NCBI GenBank assembly: GCA_028564675.1
Contig: JAOVVO010000465.1
Location: 1 to 64,000 of the forward strand
From: Onchocerca lupi
Taxonomy: Eukaryota; Nematoda; Chromadorea; Rhabditida; Onchocercidae
Reading direction: 5' to 3'
Length of the DNA stretch: 64,000 bases
Shown: positions 13,164-24,534 of the stretch, piece by piece
Numbering within the stretch: the stretch's first letter is position 1
Layout: each line of letters opens with the position of its first letter
Translations under genes and position numbers: made by a program
Notes under the pieces: generated by a model
Seen by the model: only the letters and a program-made list of their open reading frames with translations
Told to the model about the DNA's origin: nothing
Databases searched by the model: none

Positions 13164-16100
13164 GGGAAACTGCTCACTTTTTTAACGGATTACAAATGCT
13201 AAAATCTACTGTACAAGGAACAGAGCGTGTTTCAGTCTTTCAGGTATATGCTTTTTTTGCAAGTATACCAAATTCCGTGGAAATCATTGAATGATTTTTT
13301 TGCAAAACCAGGATTACCTTAGCTTTATCATCTATAATTTTGTGTCGAAAATTGTAATAAAAACGCTTTTCAAAATTGAATAACCAATAATATTGATATT
13401 CTTATTGGTAGTAATCACCAATAGTTAAGACTGATTGTTTACTACATATGTCTTTACAGGATTCAGAGTACTCTTCGACATCGCAAGGATTGTTATCCGA
13501 TGAAAATTTACCAACTTTGACGGGTATGCTCATTGATTATTGCTTGAAATTTGATTCTTATTTTAAATTCATGGAAGAAAACAAATTAATGTTACGAAAA
13601 ATTTGCTATATTGCGATAGTTGCAAAACTATTTTTGACATTTCAAAAAGCATAATATTTATAAAACGAATACTACGGTAAGATTTTAAGAAAAAGTTAGG
13701 TTCTAATGTAAAAAACAAATTTATTTGATGCAGTGATACAGATTTACTGACATTTCTTTGGAATGAATTGATGGACACTTTTGTTCCCTTCTATTTTTCA
13801 TACAGTTCTTTCACTCGCCTAACCTGAACAATTGTTGCATTGCACTTTATTTGTCTAGTTCTCCTATTTGTTTTGTATTAATGATCGTAGCATTATTCGA
13901 GACGATAGCATAGCTCTTCTCTGTTAAATATCTTTACCGTCGTTCTAGATTGTCCTGTAAGAGATTACTTGCTAGATGATATGTGTAGACCGATAAATTT
14001 CAATTATCCACGTTTTTTTCCGTTTAATGATAATTTAAACCGAAGCTTATTTAAATTTTTGATTTTATTATATCTTGAAGGGCTCATTACTCTTAAGATT
14101 TTTTCAAACATTGCTGTTTATATAAACTATGAAGTTTGCTATCATTTTTAATTTCAAAAATCAACAATTATAAGTCTAGTTCGAATTGTCCAAAATAATC
14201 TTTGAATATATTATAAGTTTAGAAAGATGAAGCAAGTAATTAGAAATTTATTTTTCAGCTATCAATTTGAATGTGAATCCACGTGTCGAAGATATACGTA
14301 AACGAAAAGCTCTAAAAATGCGAAATGTGGTGGATGAAAGTTTACGACCCATAGATATGATTAAAACTGAACAAGGTGAAAACCCCTTGAGAAGATTAGT
14401 TGGCAAAGGACAAAATAGAAACAAAGTTGAAGATAGAAACACTTCAAAAGATTCAGTTGGTGGTAGAAATCAAGATGAAAATAGATCTGAAATTGAAATT
14501 AAATGCAACAAAAACTTCTCAATAGATTATGGAAAATCAAATGAAAATGAAGGCGAAGTTAAGTGGATCGAAAACGATCTTAGAGATTGCGATTGCTGTA
14601 AAAATTTGGATGGAAGTAGATATAAAGCTAAATGGGGTAGAAACTTTCCGACTGGTCAAAAAGACTATGGAAAAACGAACAAAAATGGACGGAAAATTAA
14701 ACGGAATGAAGATAATTTTAGGAGTCAAAATGATGAAGAAGCAGGTGAAAGTGGAAGCAAAATTAAATGGTATGGAAATATTCTAACAGATCAAAGTGAT
14801 TATAAAAAATCAAATAGAAGTAGAGATGAAATCAAATGGAATGGAAATGAGTTTAGAAATCAAGTTGATAATGAAAAATCAGACGGAAGTGGAGATGAAA
14901 TTAAATGGAATGGGAATATCCTTAAAGATTCAGATGATATTAAGGAATCGAATGAAAAGAGAGATAAAATTAAAATGAACGGTAATATTTTGATCGATCA
15001 CAGTGATGGTGAAAGATTGGATGAAAACGGAAATAAAATTAAGTGGAATGGAAATGCCTACAGTGGTCAAGATGGTGATCTGGATGGAAATAACGGTGAT
15101 GTTGAATATAACGAAAATATCTTTGGACGTGAAAATCATGATGAAGAATTAAATGAAAATGGAGGTGAGATCGAATGGAATGGAAATGACCTGATAAATC
15201 AAAATGAAGTTGAAGAATCGGATAGGAATGTGGAATGGAATGGACAGAATGGAAATGCTGCGAGGCATCAAAAGGGCGAAGAAGAATCGAACAACGGTTT
15301 TCCACGGAAGACAAAAACTTTAGGACTTCTATGTCGAAAGTTCGTTTTAATCATTAATCATCTTTCATATCGAATTGTATGTAATTCAAAGATGACTTGA
15401 GTTAATCATTTAGATTTAGAAAATATTTAATACACTTATTGTTCAACCGTTCACTTTTTATAAAATATAAACTTTGTATTTTCTTCATTTCTTTTTATTT
15501 TTTACTGTTAATTTGTTTCTTCTTTATTCGGATTTCCTTTGTTTTCTTCACTAGTCTTTAAGGAATTCATATCCCACAATAGAGGAAGAAAGAAATATAG
15601 TTTAATTGAAATTTTAAATTTTAACTTCAAGAAATTTAGTAATAATTCAAGTTAATTGCAAATGTATGTTCTGTATCCATTCATCTCTTTACAAAATATT
15701 TGAAAAACAGAAAGATTAGAGTTTCTTTATCATTTCCGAAACTTTCAGATTTTTTCTGAAAGTACTTGAATATGTAGATTCCGGAGATGACAAAATCAAT
15801 CTCGAAGTAATCGCATGTTCTATGGGTATGTTAAAAATCAAAAAGTTCAATAAACGATTAAGAAACAGTAAGACTAGGGAAATGATAGATTTGTTCTTCA
15901 GTAACAATATGCGGACTTTATTATAATTTGAGATATCAATGTAATACTTCCTCTATATCCTATTAAAGAATATAGTTGGCGTTGGACAAAGATGTATCTT
16001 GAACCTTTCTTATAGTCTAAAGATGCTGAAGTAAATTTAAATGCCAATGACTTGGATTGGAATAGTTTCAGAAGTTGAGAAGCGTCGAATCTATGATGTT

Positions 16101-19100
16101 GTAAATGTCATGGAAGCTCTGGGAGCTATGGAAAAATCACATAAAAGTTTCTACACTTGGAAGGGTTTAGATAATTTGCCATCTACTCTCCATACACTCA
16201 AGGTATATCTGATCTGTGTGTTTTGGCAACAAACAATTTTGAAAAAATCAAGTCAATAGATTCTGAAAAATGCGTTTTATTTGATTTTCATTTTCTCCAG
16301 TCTTTCAAAAAACAACTGATATAATGGATACGGCTGAGCGAATTAAATGTATTTCAGTTGAAAATGAAAAGAGATCAAAAAATTTTCTACGTTTTTCACC
16401 GTGCTTTTCAGAATTTAAATTGTGTAAAATGTCAAATTTACCATAATGTTTCATTAAAATTTTTTCGAAAAATGAAGTAATGAAAAACTTATGAAGTATC
16501 CAAACATTTCGAAATTTTTTTTAGATAGAAGCAGAAAAGGAAGGTATATATGAGAAAGTTTTGCTGACGCAGCATATAATGACACGATTCATGGAAGTGC
16601 CCAATAAGAATGGAAATGGTAATGGTGGGTAACTTTTACTAATCAGTTCATAAAAATAAGTTTTTTCTTCCTTTTTTTTAGAAAAATGTGTAGTTACTAG
16701 TGAAAGATATTTCTCATTGAGTAATTTATAATTTTGAATGATAAGGAAATTTATAGATAGCGAATTTATAGGCTTCGACTTAATGACAGTATCACATTTC
16801 TTGTATTTGAGTAATTGTTATCCAGATAATTTGTTAATTACTGCAAATGTTTAAAAAATTATATAATCAGTGTTGTACTCTTAAGCATCTCCCAGTGAAG
16901 CTGGGCCATCGCGAACATCTGATGATAAAATCATTTCGACTTTGGAACGGTCGAATTCAATAGGAAATAAAGATAGCGGGTCTGTCTCATCAAAACAATC
17001 TGGCACAAAGAAGAAAGAAAGCAAACGTCAGCGTGGATTAAATTCGCTAACATATTTATGCAAATATTTTTTCAAGATTTTAATTGTCGGATTGGTTAGT
17101 TTCTCTGTTATTATTACAAGCAACTCTTCTCTAATTCTTAATTATGACTTTATTCTCAAATGATCTCTAAAAGAATCGGAAATAAAAAATGCAGATAGAA
17201 ATAACAAAACGATATTTAATGTCAAATTAAATAGACAAATCCATGGTTAATGTTGAAAACTCTCTTAATTTTCTTTTTTTTTTTTTTCGTTTATTCAATA
17301 TGTGAATAAATGATATTGCCATCAATTGTCTGAAATGCTTGCAGGATTATCAACCTGATTATAAAGTGAGTTTGGACGTTGCCAGTACCATACTAATTAA
17401 GGATCCCGAAATTGATGGTTGCAAGCCGCCAGATCGTAGTAAATTTTTCTTTAAAAATTCGCTTTTCTTAGAGATCTTTTTTTAAAACCTGTGGCAGCAG
17501 ACTGAGATAATCGTAGAACAATCAAAAATTTGAACGAAAATAAATTTCAGAAGCAGATGAAATTATTAGCTGCATAATTTTGCAAAAATTCATTGAATTT
17601 GTTCAATTAAAATCATTTTAATTCGGATTTAAATATTAGGTCGATGCCGACGCATCTACGATGTTGCCAATGTCCTGATTTCCCTACGATTAATTGAACG
17701 CAGAATGTTTACTTTTGGAACGAAGAAAATTCCACTCTTCGTTTACTGTGGTCCCAATATTACTGGTAAAATATTATCAAGATTTCTTAATTTATACATT
17801 TTCTTTCCATGAATTGATAGTGCATCGTAATGGAAGAAGATTTTTAAAATAATTTCAGAAAATGGCAAATTCGATTTCTTCTGTCATATTCGCTTCAATA
17901 AACTGTCCGTAAAATTGAAAAATTCAGAAGAAAAGAGGGCATATGAAGTGGAAGAAGAAAATTTGGAAACATTTTTTCTCAAGCAGTAATGAATTGATTT
18001 TATATCGTTTTTAAATATTTCATGTCTACATCTGCTATTCTTCAATTAAAAATTATCACTGAATTAAAAGAAGGATAATAAAGCGAGAGACACATAATTC
18101 AGCACTTTCAAATTACAATAATTTGTTAACGTATGTATGTGTTTAAAATGTGCGTCATGCATAATGAATATGCTATGTACTGTTGTTTTGCAGTATTGAC
18201 ATTTTGTTTAGAAAGGAAAAAAAGAAGAAAGCCGAATCATCCGCTGAAATTGGCGAGCCAGCAAAGAAGCGAAGTCGAGTTGAAGAGACAGATCCAGTTC
18301 GGGAAAGCATAGATTTCGGTAAAGAGAATATTCCATCCACTCTGATTAATCAGCGTATTGCACCAGACAGTCCTTTGGTCGTATCGATTGTACGCCCTCA
18401 ACCTCAGGTAAGGGCCTAAAGTATCTTTTAGTACCTTAAATTTTGTTTATATTGGTTCAGATTTTATCTTTTTAGATCTTCCTATATTATTTTTAGTGAT
18501 TATTGTTTTCTCTGCCAATCTGTTTGCATTATTGTGTTTTTTATCTAAGAAAGTAATGGCATTATGTCATGTGTAGTTGTATAAAATTACCCAATTATTT
18601 CAAGTTTAGTGCTGCTGTCTTTTCATCATAGTCGCTATTGAATTTTGACCTCCGGAATCTACTAATAGTTGATGCAGTTGAATTAACTGTGATCCCTTGG
18701 ATACTGTATCATAACGCAATGCAGTTTTAAATCGTTCGAATGATCTTAAACCGTTGATGGATTCTGGAGCTTAGATTTAATCTTTCGTTAATATACTTAT
18801 AGAAAAAATAATTTTTTTGAAAGGGAATTTTTTCAGAAATTTACTGATTTAAGATCAGTTCTTGCTTCCCAGACGTCCTCATCTTTCAACGCTTTGCAGT
18901 CAATTGTCCAGCAGCCGAGATTTACTCAATTTATACCATTGCCTATCTGTCCAGCAGGATTTTTACCATTCGATCCGAATATGATCTTTCTGAATAATGG
19001 GGTTAGCACGACACGGATTCCTATGCAACAAAATTTCAATTACTTGAATACTTATCCGTTGTCAACGATGGCTTTTTCCCAACAACCACGTGGTCCAGTA

Positions 19101-19434
19101 ATTGATACTGCAAATATGAGTTATGCTGCTTATAACAACAGCAACAGCAGTTTTACCTCTCCAGGAAATATTCTGAGACCTTCTTTGTTTAATATCGATG
19201 CAATATTGGGTAACAGGGAGACTCATGAAAATAACCAAGGTTAGGATTCTCTTGCGGTAATAATTCATTTTTTTTTTTAAGATAATAATTTAATTTAGAA
19301 AATTAAATCTGGCTTTCGAAATTGTTGCATATTTTTTGCAATTTGTAACCAATATTTATTTTAAATTCTTTTTATTTCTCTATGAATATATTTCAGTAGC
19401 TGATGAAATAAAATTTGCGGCTTCTATCGATTAA
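13164..19434 (+). CDS. efl-3: Atypical E2F transcription factor (E2F7/8, EFL-3 type) with an N-terminal tandem-repeat exon
   Basis: Exons: 13164-13243, 13460-13523, 14259-15339, 15749-15825, 16072-16202, 16525-16618, 16886-17094, 17345-17438, 17640-17765, 17859-17985, 18194-18407, 18837-19239, 19397-19434. Phases agree at every junction. From the ATG at 13196 the product is 901 aa. The first exon follows a TTTTTTCAG that could be an SL trans-splice site, but its frame is open upstream of the ATG, so an earlier exon is possible. Residues about 113-381 are roughly 12 tandem 23-residue repeats (core IKWNGN). DNA-binding domain 1 (about 386-467) has LGLLCRKF and EKRRIYDVVNV; domain 2 (about 541-640) has SLTYLCKYF and RCRRIYDVANV. 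Two E2F domains and no visible DP-dimerisation region define E2F7/8, repressors of S-phase genes that bind without DP. A basic AKKRSR follows at about 18270. Two ends are uncertain: the exon ending 17985 meets TAA if unspliced, and the donor at 19240 (GTTAGG) is moderate. Confidence 0.9.
14485..15290 (+). repeat. Coding tandem repeat, 69-bp unit, about 12 copies
   Basis: Within the third E2F exon, units of 69 bp (one of 63) encode a hydrophilic 23-residue repeat with a D/E-x-I-K-W-N-G-N core. Core variants in order include KWIEN, KWGRN, KRNED, KWYGN, KWNGN (twice), KMNGN, KWNGN, EYNEN, EWNGN and EWNGQ. The array keeps the reading frame throughout and stops just before DNA-binding domain 1. 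The antisense strand is also open over part of it, which is a by-product of composition. Confidence 0.85.
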
Positions 19435-19651
19435 CTTTGATCCAACAGGTCAAAATGCATTACTTCGGCAGTTTTGTAAGTTTATACTTTTTTATACTTT
19501 ATTTTACATTTTTATTGCTTCGTTTATTCTTTTCAAATTTTGTAACAAATTTTGAGACGAGGTTTTTTTTTCAGGTAGGAAAGAGAAAATAACAATTCTG
19601 AGCTATTTAGCTGCTCCTCATTCAAATGAAAAACAATATGGTTAATCCATC

Positions 19652-19657
19652 AATAAA
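19652..19657 (+). promoter_or_regulatory. Candidate polyadenylation signal AATAAA for the E2F gene
   Basis: AATAAA lies 218 bases downstream of the proposed TAA at 19432-19434. The composition makes chance matches likely. Confidence 0.3.
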
Positions 19658-19890
19658 TTTTAACATATCGAATTGGAAATAGAAACAACATTCACATCCA
19701 GATTTGCCGATTTCTTTTTCCTTTCTTAGTTATGTTCCTTTCCCGACAAATGTTTCCTTTAGAATGCTATCAAGGATTTATTTTTCTTTTTTTCTGCATG
19801 TAATAATTCATTGGAAGTAGTGATGATGCCAATGCGGTCATCAAAATTTTTTTTTAACGACTGCAAGAAAATGAAGAAAACTTTCTTTTT

Positions 19891-20006
19891 CAATATATTT
19901 GTGTAATTATAACATATTTATATAATTTAACACATTTATATAATTTTAACATATATATGTGATTTTAATATATTTATATAATCCAGTATATTTTTATAAT
20001 TTTAAT
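19891..20006. repeat. AT-rich tandem repeat, period about 19-20 bp
   Basis: About six imperfect copies of a unit resembling CATATTTATATAATTTTAA follow one another. It lies about 0.5 kb after the E2F stop codon and is non-coding. Confidence 0.6.
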
Positions 20007-21840
20007 TTTGTTTTCTTTTCCCTTTCCTCCCTTTCTTTTCATCTTTTTATCTCGTAGCAATATTTTAATATTCATTTAAATAGTATTAATTAATGTGATA
20101 CATTCTTGGACATTCTGCATATTACCAATTTTAGAAAAATTTTGATTATTGTTTGATGTGTATATATATTTATATTCTTATTGTAGATTTGTTACGATAA
20201 TTTTTTTCCTCGATTCAGTTTGCCCTATTTTCTCTTCTTTCTTTGAGTATTTTGGCACTTTGTAATTGTATTTAATTATGCTTTGAACCTATCTTAATAT
20301 ATTAATTGGTATTTTAATAGCGGTGAAGCGTTTGTATGCTGGTTTTGCATAAAACTATTATATGCATTTATTTATTTTCTTCTGGATTTAAAATATTTTA
20401 TTTAATAATTTTAGATTTCTTTACTTATTGGTTTTTGTCTGGTTTGTACTGTGCTTTTCTTATTTTTGTTAGGTATGAAGTTGATCGAAGATTTAATATA
20501 TTGGATGTTTCAGGCTTTGCAGCTCTGCTTCTTTATTATTAAATAAATATGGTAATTTGCCATATTTTGATTATTTAATTCTTTTTTTGAACTTTTCATG
20601 GTGAATTTTATTATTCAGTTCATGTTATTGTTTTTTCTAAGAGAATTATTCTCGATTTTGCTTTAATAAGCTGATATTCATGTGTACAGAATTAAATTTT
20701 TATTATTGTTGAGTATTTTTTCTGATTTTTGTTTTATGACTTTTATTATGCCCATGTAGATTGATTTTTGAATAATATTTTGAAAAGTGTAGTTTTTTCT
20801 GGACTTTTATTATTTTTCATTATTTCGTTTAAATTTGTTATTCATTTCTATATATGTGGTTGTTTAAGTTGAATAATTTTGGGTTTTTACCAGCAGTCTT
20901 TAAAGTTTCAATTTCTTGTTTTAGCCAAGACTTTCAATTTAGAATTTTTTAGTATACACTAAAATTAGTTCAGAAAGCCAGTGTACCAATTAGACGAAAC
21001 GATAGTCTAGAAATAATAATAGATCAGAGGCTCGTATTTCTATTTCGATTGTTGACAGTTTTTAATTATTTTTTGAGAACTATCATTGTTGGGATTGTAT
21101 ATGGTAATACTTCACTTATTTACTTTAATAAAAAAATGACATTAATCTTGCATGTTAGTATTATTTTAATATAGTCAGAGATTGAGGAATTAAAAAGAAA
21201 TTGACAAAAATGGACGTTGATTGTGGAAACAAGGAATTTGGTGTTAAAAGTAGTTGTTGGAATAGATTACCAGATTAGTCGTTCGAACACCGTGATCAGT
21301 TTGCAAAAACCAAATCATTTTCCCATTTTCAAATGGTTCCAACGGGATATTTGCGGATTTGTTTTTAAGCATTAGAATCAACTTTTCATAATTTCACATT
21401 ATTTATTGGCTATAACTGTTACGAAAAAAATAGTTTAAACTATTGAATTGAGTCGAATATGAGAATGATAATCGGAAGATTTGAATGAAATGGTTGGACA
21501 TGTAAGAGAAAGATTGACTCCAGCTGGAACTTTTGAACAAAAAGGAACTGAATAGCTAGATGGATCAATTAGTTATGTGGAAGGGATGATGCATAATCAT
21601 ATATCAAATATTATTTTGATCTCCTAAAAATGATTATAAATTGGAGGGATGTAAAAGAAATGGACAAAATAAGTACTATTCATTTCTTGTTCTTGCATGG
21701 TATGTAGGGAGTTTTCTTTATGCCAGTCATTGTGTTTATGGGTGAAATCGTATATTTGCTAGATTGATAAATTTTTTTTTTTTATCTCCTTGGGTTTGTC
21801 AATAGAATAAAGATAAGCAACTATCAAAATTGAATTTTTC

Positions 21841-21888
21841 AATTCAGATGCTCCATCTGTAAGCTTTTATAAATGGAGCATCTGAATT
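21841..21888. repeat. Perfect 16-bp inverted repeat with a 16-base loop
   Basis: AATTCAGATGCTCCAT (21841-21856) is exactly the reverse complement of 21873-21888. The arms are of mixed composition, unlike most AT palindromes here. It could form a stable hairpin in DNA or RNA. No gene covers it. Confidence 0.8.
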
Positions 21889-22221
21889 TCGGTTGAAATA
21901 TTTTGAGAAGAGTAGTTGAAATTGTTGAATTATATGAAATAGATAGGATATGGTACCAAAAGAAATTGTATAACCTTGAAGAAGTGTGATATTTATGGCA
22001 TAGAATATTGAACAAAACAATTGAGATTTCTCCGTATCATTTCCCATTTTACATCGAATATTGAAAATTTACCTATTGTTTGAAAAGCTTGTTTAGAAGT
22101 TAAATCGCAGAGTTTTTGCTATTTTGCTTTTATGGTAAAGATAGTTATATTATTCAAGCATTCTTATTTTTACGACTTTTTTATATTTGTTTTTAAAATA
22201 TATTGAGAAAACTATCGAATC

Positions 22222-23897
22222 ATGTCGAAGAAGTTGTCTCCAAAGAAGCCTTCCAAGAAACAAATTCCAGCACCAAATCCAAGTATGCCATCTCAGGAAG
22301 TACAAAAAAAGCCTAGCAGTTCTTCTTTAATAGATCCTGAACAACCTGGACCCTCACGGAAAAGATTCCCAGAAGTATGTTGCTTGGATAAGAGGAAAGA
22401 TGAATAGATCAGAATCGAAATTGACTGAATAAAAAGAAGTTGGACAAATTCATAAGTTTAAAAGCTAATGAATAAATCAGCTTCATTGATGAGTATCTTA
22501 AATTGTCATTAGTATCGAATTAAATTCCACAAAAGCATTTGTACTAAACCATGAAATATTAACTTAATATTAGACCAGTATTTGCAAGTAAATTACAACT
22601 TTTTGTTATATGTTAAAACTTATTAAAAGATGTCAAATGGTTGATTTGAATATTGAGGCGAGAGATAATGTTAATCAGAAATCAGATATTTTAAGCTATC
22701 AGTTATTCATAAAATTTCGAAATAACATGAAAAAGAAAGTGTGGCCCGGATTTTAGTTTTTGCAGCTTAGATTTAAATTTTTTTCCAAAAATAATTTATC
22801 ATATTTCAGCCTAGAATCCCATCAGCGCCACCAAAACGACCTTCCCAACCCACCGCACAAAAGAAATCTCAAACAATGGATGAGGTAATCACTTCGGAAT
22901 ACTTAGGAAAAACTTGGTAGATAAAAAATTCATTGAAAATTTTCCACTGAATATTAGCAGACAAATGAAAGCTATCTTCTTTTGTGAACTATGCTGAGTA
23001 AGTAGCAAAATATTCAATAAGTTACTGTAAAATTTAATCAAAAGCATAAAGCAACTGAAGCTAACTAGTTTCAAAAATCGATTCATTTGTGCTAATAGCT
23101 AATGGCGGATGCTAATGAATGAATAACTGTGAAAAATTCTTTTTTTGAGGATGCCAAGTACATGTTGCGACGTGAAATAACTTTGAGTGAAATGCTTTTG
23201 CGACGTGAATCTTTATTTGTTGATGCGCCACTCAACATAGGTTGGTTGATTGATTTTGATACATAAAATTTCAATTTTTGAATTTAAACTTCTTGAAATG
23301 GAAGTCATATAAAAGTGAAATACTTTGACGATATTATACTTCTCTTAATATTTTCTACAACTTTTTTTGCAAAATTATAGCAAAAAAAATGTCTACTAAG
23401 GAACAAAAAAGAAAAAACATTCGTATGGAATAATCTGTTTGTGACTGCTTGACATTGACAATAAATTCTTGACAAGCTTACTCAATCCACTTCTATTTTT
23501 TTTCTGATTTCGTGAATAAATTTCAATTAAATTTAGGACATTTGAATAGACGAACTCATTGTCATGTCTTCATAGTACATAGTTTTATTGATCGAGCAAC
23601 TTAACTCTTTCATTTATAACCTTACTTGAACATGGCCATTTGTTGTAATTGTGGATATATTTTTTATTTTTTGTTTTTTATCATATAAAATTATTAACTC
23701 AATTCAATTTATACTGATGATTTTCCATTTTTTTTTAATTCAAAAGGAAAAAAGAGAAAAGAAGTAAGCAATTAAAATAAATATGTATATTTTTAGATCC
23801 CGATGTGAACAGAGATCCGCCGCTTCAGGAAAGGCGACGGGAACCTTTCCAGGAGAAGTCACACGAAGAAAATACTCAGAAACCACATCATCATTAA
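22222..23897 (+). CDS. Small Pro/Lys/Arg-rich protein of unknown function (139 aa, four exons)
   Basis: Exons 22222-22374, 22810-22884, 23150-23240 and 23797-23897 join in frame from ATG to TAA, with phases 0, 0 and 1 at the three junctions. The N-terminal third is basic and Ser/Pro-rich (MSKKLSPKKPSKKQIPAPNP) and the second exon is also Pro/Lys-rich. The third exon looks helical with alternating charged and hydrophobic residues (MLRREITLSEMLLRRESLF). The C-terminus is acidic/basic and ends in three histidines. There is no signal peptide and no membrane helix. The acceptor of exon 3 (TTTTTTTGAG) is unusual. I recognise no family; the composition would suit an intrinsically disordered, possibly nuclear protein with one short helix, which is inference only. 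It lies 2.8 kb downstream of the E2F gene on the same strand, with no sign of an operon. Confidence 0.65.
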
Positions 23898-24534
23898 ATA
23901 ATTCCTAGATCTATTTGGATCACAAATTTATAAGTTGATATAATTACCTTGTTACAGAAGTGTTGCACAAATTTGTCATTTTATAATGATTTCCTCATCA
24001 TAAATGATTTTAAATTGTTTTAAATTAAAATTGAATAATTTTGACATAACATTAAAGGTACTATTAGTTGTTTTAATTTTTTAGACTATTTTTTTGGAGA
24101 ATAATCTGTTGTCTGCTATTGATACTCTTTGACAATAACATTACTTAAGTCGGAATATAAACCTTGCTTAGTGTTGATCATTGTTCAAACTAACCAAGAA
24201 TACAGTTTGCCAAACATTTGAGAGAATTTCGAGCCTTATTTACTGGAATGAATGAGGAATCTAAAAACTGATCGGAAAATTCTTTTTGATCGCCATGCTT
24301 GTTCATCGCTTCAATCTTGTATAATTTAATTGAAAATATTGCAAACTCAAATTTAAATTGTCATTTAAAATCTAGTTATTCTTAAGAAAATTATCATCAA
24401 TTTTTTTTTTTTCTTACTGTCTTAAATTATTCGATTTATTATATTCTTTAACTGGTATTTCTGAAGCAGAATGCAGTTGAAATGTAGCCATTTAAGTTAT
24501 GTATAAAATAAATATTGCACCATTTATTCTGTCA

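Larger units (their letters stand above)
19658..22200. other. Intergenic between the E2F gene and the small Pro/Lys-rich gene
   Basis: No exon can be supported. The stretch contains an AT minisatellite (19891-20006) and a perfect hairpin (21841-21888), both listed separately. Confidence 0.5.

Noticed and set aside
14537..15314. Long antisense open frames, including a His-rich one, opposite the E2F repeat exon.
   Set aside because: They are shadows of the tandem repeat; the sense strand carries the frame that splices into the E2F domains.
16021..16071. Possible exon after TTATAG containing NLNANDLDWNSF, directly before the RRIYDVVNV exon of the E2F gene.
   Set aside because: It ends in a stop in its open frame, while the acceptor TTTCAG at 16066-16071 joined to the exon ending 15825 restores the E2F domain in phase.
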